64,000 nucleotides of DNA from Pseudomonas sp. RSB 5.4 (GCF_037126175.1 NZ_CP146986.1:5642501-5706500), one strand, 5' to 3'. Counted from the stretch's first letter, positions 16,546 through 25,700 are shown. A program made the numbers and translations. The notes: generated by a model not told the origin, from the letters alone.

Positions 16546-17916
16546 ATGCACAACCAGATTGCCAGCTTCCGCGCGGCACTCGACGCCCGTCCTGTGTCCC
16601 GCTATCAGTGGTTGCTCCTGATCCTGCTCGCCTTGCTGCTGGTCACCGACGGCTATGACGCTCAGGTGCTCGGTTACGTGGTGCCGGCCTTGGCCCAGGA
16701 CTGGGGCCTGGAAAAAGCCGCGTTCGGGCCGGTTTTCAGCGCCAACCTGTTGGGTCTGACCCTAGGTTCGCTCGCGGTGACGCCGCTGGCCGATCGCTTC
16801 GGCGTACGACGGATCCTGCTCGCCTGTGTGCTGATCTACGCCAGCCTGACAGTGCTGATGGTGTTCGCCGATTCGCTGAATACCCTGATGATCGCGCGCT
16901 TCATCTGCGGCATCGGCATGGGCGGGGCGATGCCCAGTGCCATGGCCTTGATGTCGGAATACTCACCGCCGCGTCTGCGCACATTGATGGTGACACTGGC
17001 CGCTTGTGGGTTTTCGTTTGGCGGTGCGGCGGGTGGTTTTGTCGCCGCAGGCTTCATCGACCGCTTTGGCTGGCAAGCGGTGTTCCTCGCCGGTGGCGTC
17101 ACGCCGCTGCTGCTGTTCCCGTTCCTGTGGTGGATGCTGCCCGAATCGCTGCCACGGTTACTGCGTGACGCACCGCCCTATGCGCGGCTGCGCAAAGTCA
17201 CCGCGCGGATGCTGCCGGACTGGCAACCGCCGGCCGCCTCGCTCGAACAGAACGAGCGCGAGCAGGGCAGCAAACTGACGGTGGTCGAGTTGTTCCGCAA
17301 CGGTTATGCGCGACCGACCCTGCTGATCTGGGCGACGTTTTTTGTCAGCCTGATTCTGCTGTATTTCATGATCAGCTGGCTGCCGACGCTGTTGCTGGAA
17401 AGCGGCCTGAAACTCAATGAAGCCAACCTGGTGACCTCGATGTTCCTGTTCGCCGGCACCTTGGGCGCGGTGTGCATGGCCTGGTTTGCCGACCGTTTGC
17501 AACGCAAGGTGCGCTTGCTCTGCGCGGTGTTGGCCGGGGCGGCGCTGTGCACGATTCTGTTGGGTTTGAACCACGACAATCCACGCTATCTGGTGGCCTG
17601 CGTGTTTGCCGCCGGGTTCTGCATCATCGGCGGCCAACTGACGCTGAACGCCTTCGCCAGTAACTTCTACCCGGCCCATGTGCGGGCCACAGGCACTGGC
17701 TGGGCGTTGGGAGTAGGGCGCTTCGGTTCGATCCTCGGGCCGCTGTTCGGCAGCATGCTGCTGGCGATGCACATCCCGGTGGCGCAGATTTTCTTCTTCT
17801 GCGCGATTCCGGCGGTCATCGCGGCACTGCTGATCATCCAGGTGCGCTCACCCTCGGACGCCACACAACCCCCTGTGGGAGCGGGCTTGCTCGCGAAGAA
17901 CGATAACGCGGTCTGA
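16546..17916 (+). CDS. MFS transporter, aromatic acid:H+ symporter type
   Basis: 456 residues with 12 predicted transmembrane helices. VTDGYDAQVLGYVVPAL in helix 1 and SLAVTPLADRFGVRRI in the 2-3 loop match PcaK/MhpT-type aromatic acid symporters. Its place after hmgR-hmgA-fahA-maiA suggests uptake of a substrate that feeds homogentisate, such as 4-hydroxyphenylacetate or homogentisate itself; that is inference. The last 14 codons (VGAGLLAKNDNAV and stop) are read from a REPIN. The normal C-terminus may end near the preceding SPSDATQP stretch. Confidence 0.85.
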   Translation: MHNQIASFRAALDARPVSRYQWLLLILLALLLVTDGYDAQVLGYVVPALAQDWGLEKAAFGPVFSANLLGLTLGSLAVTPLADRFGVRRILLACVLIYASLTVLMVFADSLNTLMIARFICGIGMGGAMPSAMALMSEYSPPRLRTLMVTLAACGFSFGGAAGGFVAAGFIDRFGWQAVFLAGGVTPLLLFPFLWWMLPESLPRLLRDAPPYARLRKVTARMLPDWQPPAASLEQNEREQGSKLTVVELFRNGYARPTLLIWATFFVSLILLYFMISWLPTLLLESGLKLNEANLVTSMFLFAGTLGAVCMAWFADRLQRKVRLLCAVLAGAALCTILLGLNHDNPRYLVACVFAAGFCIIGGQLTLNAFASNFYPAHVRATGTGWALGVGRFGSILGPLFGSMLLAMHIPVAQIFFFCAIPAVIAALLIIQVRSPSDATQPPVGAGLLAKNDNAV

Positions 17917-17961
17917 CAGAAAAAACGGCGGCGCCTGTATCGCGAGCAGGCTCACTTCTAC
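17874..17961. repeat. REPIN, family A, overlapping the MFS 3' end
   Basis: Forward half 17874-17898 matches TGTGGGAGCGGGCTTGCTCG; the reverse half (about 17939-17961, TCGCGAGCAGGCTCACTTCT) is degenerate. The forward half is inside the transporter reading frame and the reverse half is beyond its stop. Confidence 0.8.
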
Positions 17962-17970
17962 AAAAAGCGT

Positions 17971-18774
17971 TTAGTGCACGACGGAGTTTGGGGGCAGGTG
18001 CCCAAGCCGTTCAGTCAGGCGCAGGCGCTGCACCGGATCGTCACTGAGCAGCAGCGCATGTTCCAGATCGAAGCGCTCGGCGTTCGGGCAGTCGAGGCGT
18101 TGGTACAGGCTGGCGCGGGCCAGATAATCGGCAGCGCTGGCGGTGCCCAGTTCCAGTACGCGTTCAGCGTCGATCAATGCGGCGATGTAATCCTCATGGG
18201 CCAGATGCAACTGACGCAGATTGCGTGACAGGCGCTGGAGCATTTGCTGCGGGGTGGCGGTGGCGAGATGATCGGCTTTGAGTTTGAGGTGCGCGCCGTA
18301 CTGACGCTGCAACAACTCGCGACAATCGTTGGGATACAGACGCCGGCCACCACACGGGTCGAGCAGGTGATCGGCACCGGGTACCCGCAGCAGGAAATGC
18401 CCGGGGAAGTTGACCCCGACCAGCGGGATTTCCAGACGGCGCGCCAGTTCCAAGGCAATCAAGGACAGGGTCAGTGGCTGGCCGCGACGGGTCTGCAACA
18501 CTTTGTGCAACAACGCGACCTGCGGGCGTAGCGGCAGAAAATCGTCCTGGGCGAACCCCAGGTCATTCATCCGCCGCAGCAATGGCTGCGCCAGTTCGCT
18601 GACCGGCAGCATCGGCAAGCCGTAGCTGACGCGCTGCTGCAGCTCCTTGAAGTCTTGCTGCAGCGCTTCGACATCGAGGCCTTTTTCGTGCTCGGCAGCC
18701 ATCCACAGCGCCGCGTCGAACAACGCGGGCGGTGAACGGTGCAGACACTCGAAAAAACGTTGGCGCGGGCTCAT
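17971..18774 (-). CDS. SirB1-family protein (transglutaminase-like core with TPR region)
   Basis: 267 residues starting at the ATG at 18774 with GGAG 7 bases upstream. The central region (LLHKVLQTRRGQPLTLSLIA and LVGVNFPGHFLLRVPGADHL, then LLDPCGGRRL) is the transglutaminase-like core typical of SirB1/YchA proteins. The C-terminus (about 190-260) resembles a TPR pair (HEDYIAALIDAERVLELGTA). The biochemical role of SirB1 is not established. It stands convergent to the MFS gene across the REPIN and divergent from ldh. Confidence 0.85.
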   Translation of the reverse strand: MSPRQRFFECLHRSPPALFDAALWMAAEHEKGLDVEALQQDFKELQQRVSYGLPMLPVSELAQPLLRRMNDLGFAQDDFLPLRPQVALLHKVLQTRRGQPLTLSLIALELARRLEIPLVGVNFPGHFLLRVPGADHLLDPCGGRRLYPNDCRELLQRQYGAHLKLKADHLATATPQQMLQRLSRNLRQLHLAHEDYIAALIDAERVLELGTASAADYLARASLYQRLDCPNAERFDLEHALLLSDDPVQRLRLTERLGHLPPNSVVH

Positions 18775-18946
18775 TGCAATCTCCGGGGAATGCCTCGTTT
18801 TAGCCCCGTCCGCGCCATTCGTCCAGTACCGGTCAGGTTATGCCGCAAAGTCACCGTTGCCGCTGGCGCTTATTCCGGTGCGCTTCAGCAATTTTTGGGC
18901 GCAAGCCTATACTGGCGTCTACCAGAAGTGATTCGGGAGCCTGCCG

Positions 18947-19966
18947 ATGTTCGCTCTCATGCAAAGCACTCGCCTGGAATCGCTGCACCTCAGCGTTGAC
19001 CCGATCACCGGGTTGAAGGCGGTCATTGCCATTCATAACAGTCGCCTCGGCCCTGCCCTGGGCGGATGCCGTTATCTTGCCTATCCCAACGACGAATCCG
19101 CGGTCGAGGACGCCATTCGCCTGGCGCAGGGCATGAGCTACAAGGCGGCACTGGCCGGGCTCGATCAGGGCGGCGGAGTGGCGGTGATCGTGCGCCCGGC
19201 GCATGTGGAAAACCGCGCCGCGCTGTTCGAAGCGTTTGGCCGTTGCATCGATCAGCTCGACGGTCGCTACATCACCGCCATCGACAGCGGCACTTCGGTG
19301 GCTGACATGGATTGCATCGCCCAGCAGACGCAGCATGTCACCAGCACCACCTCGGCCGGCGATCCGGCACCGCATGCGGCGATGGGCGTGTTTACCGGGA
19401 TTCGCGCTACCGCCATGGCGCGGCTGGGCAGCGACAACCTCGAAGGTTTGCGCGTGGCAATTCAAGGTCTGGGCAACGTCGGTTATGCACTGGCCGAGCA
19501 GCTGCATGCGGCAGGGGCCGAATTGCTGGTCAGCGACATCGATCACGGCAAGGTGCAACTGGCGATGGAGCAACTCAACGCGCATCCGATCGCCAACGAC
19601 GCGTTGCTCAGCACCCCCTGCGACATCCTTGCGCCGTGCGGGCTCGGTGGCGTGCTCAACAGCCATACGGTGACGCAACTTCGCTGCTCGGCGGTGGCTG
19701 GCTCGGCCAACAATCAACTGACGCATCTGGACGTGGCCGATCAACTGGAGCGGCGCGGGATTCTCTATGCACCGGATTACGTGATCAACGCGGGCGGGTT
19801 GATTTATGTCTCGCTCAAGCATCGCGGCGAAGAGTTGGGGACGATTACTGCGCACCTGTCGAAGATCAGTTCGCGGCTGACCGAAGTATTCGCCCATGCG
19901 CAGGCCGAGAAGCGTTCGCCGGCGCGGGTAGCGGATGAATTGGCAGAGAAAGTCTTGTATCGCTGA
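18947..19966 (+). CDS. ldh: Leu/Phe/Val dehydrogenase family protein with altered active site
   Basis: 339 residues starting at the ATG at 18947. The family features are LGPALGGCRYLAYPN, MSYKAALAGLDQGGG, ITAIDSGTSVADMD and the NAD-binding IQGLGNVGYALAEQL (about 173-187), plus PCGLGG and SANNQL. The fold is clearly amino-acid dehydrogenase: reversible oxidative deamination of branched-chain or aromatic amino acids. However, the residue after the glycine triplet is Val (GGGVAVI) where leucine dehydrogenases have the catalytic Lys (GGGKAVI). The other conserved lysine, in MSYK, is kept. Activity may therefore be lost or changed, unless this is a sequencing error. Confidence 0.88.
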   Translation: MFALMQSTRLESLHLSVDPITGLKAVIAIHNSRLGPALGGCRYLAYPNDESAVEDAIRLAQGMSYKAALAGLDQGGGVAVIVRPAHVENRAALFEAFGRCIDQLDGRYITAIDSGTSVADMDCIAQQTQHVTSTTSAGDPAPHAAMGVFTGIRATAMARLGSDNLEGLRVAIQGLGNVGYALAEQLHAAGAELLVSDIDHGKVQLAMEQLNAHPIANDALLSTPCDILAPCGLGGVLNSHTVTQLRCSAVAGSANNQLTHLDVADQLERRGILYAPDYVINAGGLIYVSLKHRGEELGTITAHLSKISSRLTEVFAHAQAEKRSPARVADELAEKVLYR

Positions 19967-19970
19967 AAAG

Positions 19971-20047
19971 CAAAAGATCGCAGCCTGCGCCAGCCCCTAC
20001 AGGAAACGTATTCCAATGCAGGAGCTGGCGCAGGCTGCGATCTTTTC
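19971..20047. repeat. REPIN, family C
   Basis: AAAGATCGCAGCCTGCGCCA and its inverse TGGCGCAGGCTGCGATCTTT pair around a centre. It stands between the 3' ends of ldh and yebG, so it can serve both convergent transcripts. Confidence 0.88.
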
Positions 20048-20060
20048 GATTCAAACGTTG

Positions 20061-20396
20061 TTACTTGGCAGCTTTCGCCGCTTTAACCGGCTTCACTGGA
20101 GCCTCTTCCGGCTCGGCCACTTCGGCTTTTTCGACGACTTCTGCCGATGCATTGATCAGCTCCGACAGCGCATCAGGCTGGCTCTTGAACGCCTTGGCAA
20201 ATACATCGCGGTTCTTCGCCATGTAGATTCCGACTTCTTCAACCTGCTGCTCGTTCAGCGACGGAACGGCTTTTTGCAACACTTCGGACAGCATCTCGGC
20301 CAGTTCGAGCATTTTGTCATGACGGTCAGCTTCGGCTTTATCCATGAACAAGCGCTCCAGATCTCGGCTGCTGCGGTATACCACTTCGACGGCCAT
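20061..20396 (-). CDS. yebG: YebG-family SOS-induced protein
   Basis: 111 residues. The N-terminus MAVEVVYRSSRDLERLFMDK then AEADRHDKMLELAEMLSEVL matches the YebG family; the C-terminus is a low-complexity Glu/Ala/Lys/Pro tail. E. coli YebG is a DNA-damage-inducible protein of unknown mechanism. A LexA-type box lies 44 bases upstream of the ATG at 20396, which supports both identity and regulation. Confidence 0.92.
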   Translation of the reverse strand: MAVEVVYRSSRDLERLFMDKAEADRHDKMLELAEMLSEVLQKAVPSLNEQQVEEVGIYMAKNRDVFAKAFKSQPDALSELINASAEVVEKAEVAEPEEAPVKPVKAAKAAK

Positions 20397-20439
20397 TCAC
20401 CACCTCACATGCCTTCACATTTAGTTGTCTTAGCGACTA

Positions 20440-20455
20440 CTGTATTTATATACAG
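20440..20455. promoter_or_regulatory. LexA (SOS) box upstream of yebG
   Basis: CTGTATTTATATACAG matches the LexA consensus CTGTATATATATACAG at 15 of 16 bases. It lies 44-59 bases upstream of the yebG start on the minus strand. Confidence 0.9.
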
Positions 20456-20722
20456 CGAAAGGATAAGCGAATCCCTGCGCTTTGGGTAGTGGCTTTTCAA
20501 TGTAGACCGGATTCGGGATTTGTCAGTGGGATCGCAGTGCGGCCATTCGCGAGCAGGCTCGCTGCCACAATTGCTCGGGTCTGCGACCAAACGCCACGGC
20601 GCGGGTTTGGTGCTGGCTCGCCATGATGGCGTGGCCTCTTTTCTGCATGTAACTCAAGACGTGCAGAAAACCGTCACGTCCAACACGCATCATCCGCCCG
20701 AGTCGGGCTAAGGAACATCATC
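20456..20722. other. Intergenic region between yebG and psiE
   Basis: Contains a single degenerate REP-like palindrome (TTCGCGAGCAGGCTCGCTGC, about 20544-20564) and a hairpin with 11-base arms (20639-20649 and 20660-20670, TTTTCTGCATG / CGTGCAGAAAA, one mismatch). AAGGAACATC precedes the psiE GTG. No reading frame of interest. Confidence 0.6.
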
Positions 20723-21223
20723 GTGAAAATAAACTGGGCCGAGAAACTGCGGCAAAACGTGCATCAACTGGCCGAGTCCCTGGGCAACCTGTTCGTCGAG
20801 ACCTTCCACTACCTGGCACTGTTTGCCATTGGTGCGGTGACCGCGTGGGCGGCGGTGATGGAATTTCTCGGCATGCTCGAAGAAGGTCACATCAAGATCG
20901 ATGACATTCTGTTGCTGTTCATCTATCTGGAACTGGGGGCGATGGTCGGGATTTATTTCAAGACCAACCACATGCCGGTGCGCTTCCTGATCTACGTGGC
21001 GATCACTGCGTTGACGCGCCTGCTGATCTCCAACGTCTCGCACCACAACCCGCCGGACATGGGCATCATCTACCTGTGCGGAGGCATTCTGCTGCTGGCG
21101 TTCTCGATCCTGGTGGTGCGTTACGCCTCGTCGCAATTTCCGTCGGTGAAGATCGAGAAACCACAACGCAAGCTCGGCGCCGGTTCCGGTGAGCACCCCG
21201 AGATCGAGAAGGGCGAGCTTTAA
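20723..21223 (+). CDS. psiE: PsiE-family phosphate-starvation-inducible membrane protein
   Basis: 166 residues from a GTG at 20723 (AAGGA upstream). Four transmembrane segments are apparent, with the family stretch ILLLFIYLELGAMVGIYFKT near residues 72-91 and MPVRFLIYVAITALTRLLI following. E. coli PsiE is induced by phosphate starvation and carbon limitation; its function is unknown. The 3' end overlaps the convergent DUF3509 gene by 4 bases. No Pho box was searched rigorously. Confidence 0.87.
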   Translation: MKINWAEKLRQNVHQLAESLGNLFVETFHYLALFAIGAVTAWAAVMEFLGMLEEGHIKIDDILLLFIYLELGAMVGIYFKTNHMPVRFLIYVAITALTRLLISNVSHHNPPDMGIIYLCGGILLLAFSILVVRYASSQFPSVKIEKPQRKLGAGSGEHPEIEKGEL

Positions 21224-21537
21224 AGTCCCAGCGACGGCCGAGGCTGGCCGGTGCTCTGTTGCGGTGGCGGGGGCAGCCCGTCGCCGCTGGTCATCGCTTC
21301 AAGGATCGCCATGGCGCTGTGGCCCTGTTCGATGGCGATGCCGAACTGAATGCTTTGCACCAGCCGTTTGAGCCTTACAGGATCGTTGCGCTGTTCGGCG
21401 CTGATCATCCTTTTGGCGACGATCCGGCCGTTGTTGGACAGGGTCAGCATGATGCTGCCGTCCAGTCCCTGAATGCTCAGGTTGATCTGATAGTCCGGCG
21501 CGAAGGCATCGGTAATGATCTGAAAAGGGTTGTCCAT
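21220..21537 (-). CDS. DUF3509 protein
   Basis: 105 residues. The sequence MDNPFQIITDAFAPDYQINL, LSIQGLDGSIMLTLSN and the motif GRIVAKRMISAEQRND resemble the Pseudomonas DUF3509 family of small cytoplasmic proteins with no known role. The C-terminus is Pro/Gln-rich. It is convergent with psiE. Confidence 0.75.
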   Translation of the reverse strand: MDNPFQIITDAFAPDYQINLSIQGLDGSIMLTLSNNGRIVAKRMISAEQRNDPVRLKRLVQSIQFGIAIEQGHSAMAILEAMTSGDGLPPPPQQSTGQPRPSLGL

Positions 21538-21641
21538 GATGCGTCACCGCCTGATTGAACGTGCAGTTGTTGACCGGCCGTGATCGGGTTGGTTCGCCAT
21601 ACCGGACCATCGGCCATTCCGTGGCCTGTGGTGTTGCGTTT

Positions 21642-21743
21642 TGTAGGAGCTGCCGAAGGCTGCGATCTTTTGATCTGCGCTGTTTTGACTTCGGTCATGA
21701 AGATCAAAAGATCGCAGCCTCGTTGCACTCGACAGCTCCTACA
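21642..21743. repeat. REPIN, family C
   Basis: TGTAGGAGCTGCCGAAGGCT with AAAGATCGCAGCCTCGTTGC in inverse orientation; the inner part contains GATCTTTTGATC and GATCAAAAGATC. It lies upstream of the DUF3509 start and downstream of sdaC. Confidence 0.88.
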
Positions 21744-21806
21744 CAGCTCCTGCACAGGTCATAGCAAGGGCTGTGCCGGGAAAATTGTTGGACAATGGAT
21801 ACGGCA

Positions 21807-21832
21807 CAAAAAAGGCGAGCATACGGCTCGCC
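21807..21832 (-). terminator. Intrinsic terminator of the sdaC transcript
   Basis: GGCGAGC (21814-21820) pairs with GCTCGCC (21826-21832). An A-run at 21807-21813 becomes the U-run for leftward transcription. It lies about 20 bases after the sdaC stop. Confidence 0.85.
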
Positions 21833-21852
21833 TTTGTCATTTGTGGCCCGTT

Positions 21853-23154
21853 TCAGGGCAGAACCGAATAGATGATCGCCGACAGTGCAATCAGGCCGAT
21901 CAGCACCACGAACACGTTGGACGCCTGACCCGAATACTGGCGCAAGGCTGGCACGCGGCGGATGGCGTACATCGGCATCAGGAACAACAGGCAGGCAATC
22001 ACCGGTCCGCCGAGGGTTTCGATCATGCCCAGAATGCTCGGGTTGAAGGTCGCAACGGCCCAGCAACTGAGGATCATGAACAGCGCGGTCGCACGGTTCA
22101 GCCAGCTCGCCGACATCACCTTGCCACGACCGCGTAGGCTCTTGACGATCATGCCCTGAAAGCCTTCGCTGGCGCCGATGTAGTGGCCGAGGAAGGATTT
22201 GGTGATCGCCACCAGCGCGATCAGCGGCGCGGCGTAAGCGATGACCGGGGTCTGGAAGTGGTTGGCCAGGTACGACAGGATCGAAATGTTCTGCGCCTTC
22301 GCCGCTGCCAGATCCGCCGGCGACAGCGCCAGCACGCAGCTGAAGCAGAAGAACATCACCGTCACCACCATCATCCCGTGGGCCATGGCGAGGATACCGC
22401 TGCTTTTGCGTTCGGCCTCGGCGCCGTAGCGTTGCTTCTGGTCAACCGCGAACGCAGAGATGATTGGCGAGTGGTTGAACGAGAACACCATCACCGGGAT
22501 CGCGAGCCACATCGTCTTGAGGAACGTCGACAGCGGCATCGCCTCCTTGGCACTGGCGAAGAACGCACCGTTCCAATTCGGGATCAGGCTGAGGCCGAGC
22601 AACAGCAGCGCGGCGACGAACGGATAGACCAGCACGCTCATGGCTTTGACGATCACGTTCTGCCCGCAACGCACGATGGCCATCAGGCCGAGGATCAGCG
22701 CCAGCGACAGGATCGCCCGGGGTGGCGGGGTGATGTGCAATTGGTGTTCGAGAAAACTGCTCAGGGTGTTGGTCAGCGCCACGCTGTACACCAGCAGAAT
22801 CGGGAAGATCGCGAAGAAGTACAGCAGGGTGATCAGCTTGCCGGCACCGATGCCGAAGTGTTCTTCGACGACTTCGGTGATGTCGCCCGAACGCCCGGAC
22901 AGCACGAAGCGGGTCAGGCCGCGGTGGGCGAAGAAAGTCATCGGGAACGCCAGTAGCGCCAGAATCAGCAACGGCCAGAAACCGCCGACACCGGCATTGA
23001 TCGGCAGGAACAAGGTGCCGGCACCGATGGCGGTGCCGTACAGACCGAGCATCCAGGTGGTGTCGGATTTGCTCCAGCCCTTGTGGGCAATTTCGGTTTT
23101 GCTTGTGCGATCTACAGCGGGATTTTCGGCAGCAGGTGTACGTACATCGGTCAT
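21853..23154 (-). CDS. sdaC: Serine/threonine transporter SdaC (HAAAP family)
   Basis: 433 residues from the ATG at 23154, where GAGG lies 9 bases upstream; a longer frame has no ribosome site. Eleven hydrophobic helices follow a short N-terminal tail, with GTAIGAGTLFLPINAGVGGF in helix 1 and PVMVFSFNHSPIISAF in the centre, as in proton-coupled SdaC/TdcC transporters. The gene lies directly downstream of sdaA, so uptake and deamination of L-serine are co-transcribed. Confidence 0.93.
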   Translation of the reverse strand: MTDVRTPAAENPAVDRTSKTEIAHKGWSKSDTTWMLGLYGTAIGAGTLFLPINAGVGGFWPLLILALLAFPMTFFAHRGLTRFVLSGRSGDITEVVEEHFGIGAGKLITLLYFFAIFPILLVYSVALTNTLSSFLEHQLHITPPPRAILSLALILGLMAIVRCGQNVIVKAMSVLVYPFVAALLLLGLSLIPNWNGAFFASAKEAMPLSTFLKTMWLAIPVMVFSFNHSPIISAFAVDQKQRYGAEAERKSSGILAMAHGMMVVTVMFFCFSCVLALSPADLAAAKAQNISILSYLANHFQTPVIAYAAPLIALVAITKSFLGHYIGASEGFQGMIVKSLRGRGKVMSASWLNRATALFMILSCWAVATFNPSILGMIETLGGPVIACLLFLMPMYAIRRVPALRQYSGQASNVFVVLIGLIALSAIIYSVLP

Positions 23155-23240
23155 CGTTTTTGCCTCGTTATTATTTTTGCTCGGGCTCACGGTTGGCAGG
23201 CCGCGGGTGTCGGCCTGCCGGGGCGCTCAGGGAATGCGCG

Positions 23241-24617
23241 TCAGCATTCCACCCAGCTCACGGCCAGGCCGCCCCGTGAAGTCTCTTTGTATTTGTCGTG
23301 CATGTCGGCGCCGGTATCACGCATGGTGCGGATCACCCGGTCGAGAGAAATGAAGTGTTTGCCGTCGCCGCGCAGGGCCATTTGTGTGGCGTTGATCGCC
23401 TTCACGGCGGCGATGGCGTTGCGCTCGATGCACGGCACCTGCACCAGGCCGCCGACCGGGTCGCAGGTCAGGCCGAGATTGTGTTCCAGGCCGATTTCGG
23501 CGGCGTTTTCCAGTTGCTCCGGGGTCGCGCCGAGCACTTCAGCGAGGCCCGCTGCGGCCATGGCGCAGGCCGAACCGACTTCGCCCTGACAGCCGACTTC
23601 GGCGCCGGAGATCGAGGCATTTTTCTTACACAGAATGCCGACGGCGGCGGCGCCCATGAAGAAAGCGACCACATCATCGTCAGACGCGTCCGGATTGAAT
23701 TTCATGTAGTAGTGCAGCACCGCCGGAATGATCCCGGCCGCGCCATTGGTCGGCGCGGTGACCATGCGTCCGCCGGCGGCGTTCTCTTCGTTGACGGCGA
23801 GGGCGAACAGGTTGACCCACTCCATCGCCGACAGCGTCGAACTGATCACGTTAGGCTTGCCGATTTCCAGCAGGCTGCGGTGCAATTTCGCGGCGCGGCG
23901 CGGCACGTTCAGCCCACCGGGCAGAATGCCTTCGTGACGCAGGCCTTGCTCGACACACTCGCGCATCACCGACCAGATGTGCAGCAGGCCGTTACGGATT
24001 TCAGCGTCGCTGCGCCAGGCCCGTTCGTTGGCCATCATCAGTTCCGACACGCGCAAGTTGTGCTGCTTGCACAGGCTCAGCAGTTCGGCCGCGCTGGAAA
24101 AATCGTACGGCAGCACCACGTCGCCGGCCGGTGCCACACCGGACTCGGCTTCCGCGGCTTCGATGATGAAACCGCCGCCAATCGAGTAGTACGTCTGCGT
24201 GAACAGCTCGGCGCTTTCGCCGAAGGCTGTCAGCGACATGGCGTTGGGGTGGTAGGGCAGGCTTTCGTCCAGCAGCAGGAGATCGCGCTGCCAGTTGAAG
24301 GAAATTTCTCTGTGACCGGCCAGAGACAGCAGACCAGTTTCGCGCAGTTGCTGGATGCGTGGGTCGATGGTCGCCGGATCGATGCTGTCCGGCCATTCGC
24401 CCATCAGGCCCATGACCGTGGCGCGGTCGGTGGCGTGGCCGACACCGGTGGCCGACAGCGAACCGTACAAGCGGATTTCCACGCGACGCACATCGTTGAG
24501 CAACCGTTGGTCGATCAGCGCCTGGGCGAAGGTTGCGGCGGCGCGCATCGGGCCGACGGTGTGGGAACTGGACGGACCGATGCCGACTTTGAATAGATCG
24601 AAAACACTGATAGCCAT
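23241..24617 (-). CDS. sdaA: L-serine ammonia-lyase, single-chain [4Fe-4S] type
   Basis: 458 residues. The beta-domain motif [14 protein letters not shown] is at 14-27 and the catalytic cluster region is [17 protein letters not shown]. Cysteines at about 343, 385 and 396, plus a C-terminal Cys458, match the [4Fe-4S] ligand pattern I recall from the Legionella enzyme, including the C-terminal cysteine as the fourth ligand. It converts L-serine to pyruvate and ammonia. It is co-directional with sdaC 86 bases downstream and divergent from a LysR gene. Confidence 0.95.
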   Translation of the reverse strand: MAISVFDLFKVGIGPSSSHTVGPMRAAATFAQALIDQRLLNDVRRVEIRLYGSLSATGVGHATDRATVMGLMGEWPDSIDPATIDPRIQQLRETGLLSLAGHREISFNWQRDLLLLDESLPYHPNAMSLTAFGESAELFTQTYYSIGGGFIIEAAEAESGVAPAGDVVLPYDFSSAAELLSLCKQHNLRVSELMMANERAWRSDAEIRNGLLHIWSVMRECVEQGLRHEGILPGGLNVPRRAAKLHRSLLEIGKPNVISSTLSAMEWVNLFALAVNEENAAGGRMVTAPTNGAAGIIPAVLHYYMKFNPDASDDDVVAFFMGAAAVGILCKKNASISGAEVGCQGEVGSACAMAAAGLAEVLGATPEQLENAAEIGLEHNLGLTCDPVGGLVQVPCIERNAIAAVKAINATQMALRGDGKHFISLDRVIRTMRDTGADMHDKYKETSRGGLAVSWVEC

Positions 24618-24752
24618 GCTAAACCCTTACAAGCAATGGAGTAGGAATCGCTGCCATTTTTTGTAGGACAAGCGCAATGTCGGCGATACTGCCTATCTCG
24701 GTCTTACGTGACCAACGAAACTTCCTAAGAAAGCCTTTAGCAGGACTAAACG

Positions 24753-25700
24753 ATGAGTCGTCAATTGCATGCCCAGACCTACGTCTGGCTGCAGGTGTTT
24801 TCCTGTGCCGCGCGGCACCTGTCGTTCACCCGTTGTGCGGAAGAGCTGCACATCACTCCGGGGGCGGTCAGCCAGCAGATTCGCCAATTGGAAGAGCGTC
24901 TGGGTTTTCGCCTTTTCCATCGACGAGCGCGGGGTGTCGAGTTGAGTGCGGAAGGCCAGCGACTGGCCATCACGGTCAACGAGGCCTATGGCAGCATCGA
25001 TGCTGAATTGCGCCGTCTGGATGCCGGGATGATCAGCGGGATTCTGCGGGTGCGTTCGATTCCATCGTTCCTCAGCAAATGGCTGACCCCGCGTTTGCCG
25101 CGTCTGCAACAGCGCTATCCGGACATCCAATTGCGCCTGGTGGCCGAGGACAGCAGCGTGCCGTTGCATGAGGGCGATTTTGATCTGGCGATTGACCTGA
25201 ATGACGGCAGCTATCCGGGGCTGTTATCCACAGCCTTGCTCGACGAACAGATTTTCCCGGTGTGCGCGCCGAGCCTGTTGCGTGGACGTCCGCCGCTGCA
25301 TGGGCCGGTGGACCTGGTGCATTTTCCGTTGTTGCACGACATCACCGCGTGGCGCGGCAGTTATGAATATGCGGAATGGGAGTTCTATCTGAATGCGATT
25401 GGCTTCGAGGGCGCCGACGTGCGGCGTGGGCACACGTTCAATCGCAATCATTTGACGATCGAAGCGGCGATCGCCGGTATGGGTGTGGCAATTGCCCGGC
25501 GCACGCTGCTCAACGATGAGCTGGAGCGTGGGACGCTGATTGTGCCGTTCGGCCTGTCGGTGCCCAACCACAAACGCTACGTGCTGCTGTATGCGCCGGG
25601 GGCGTTGAGCCATCCGGGCGTGCGCGCGGTGCATGACTGGCTGGTGGAGGAGGCGGGGATTTTCCGCAGCTTGCACCCGTTGAATGACGGGCAATTGTGA
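24753..25700 (+). CDS. LysR regulator divergent from sdaA-sdaC (GcvA/DsdC-like)
   Basis: 315 residues. The N-terminal HTH reads SFTRCAEELHITPGAVSQQI (about 28-47), then RQLEERLGFRLFHRRARGVE. The overall shape is that of the GcvA subfamily. Position opposite the serine catabolic genes makes it the likely activator of sdaA-sdaC, as with DsdC-type regulators. The 135-base divergent region contains no repeat that I can confidently name as operator. The effector is unknown. Confidence 0.85.
   Translation: MSRQLHAQTYVWLQVFSCAARHLSFTRCAEELHITPGAVSQQIRQLEERLGFRLFHRRARGVELSAEGQRLAITVNEAYGSIDAELRRLDAGMISGILRVRSIPSFLSKWLTPRLPRLQQRYPDIQLRLVAEDSSVPLHEGDFDLAIDLNDGSYPGLLSTALLDEQIFPVCAPSLLRGRPPLHGPVDLVHFPLLHDITAWRGSYEYAEWEFYLNAIGFEGADVRRGHTFNRNHLTIEAAIAGMGVAIARRTLLNDELERGTLIVPFGLSVPNHKRYVLLYAPGALSHPGVRAVHDWLVEEAGIFRSLHPLNDGQL

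Noticed and set aside
17971..19966. SirB1-ldh as a functional pair
   Set aside because: They are divergent with a 172-base gap and no shared pathway evidence; adjacency alone was not enough to report.
22183..24596. Plus-strand frames opposite sdaC and sdaA
   Set aside because: Shadow frames with no family resemblance; the minus-strand genes carry all expected motifs.
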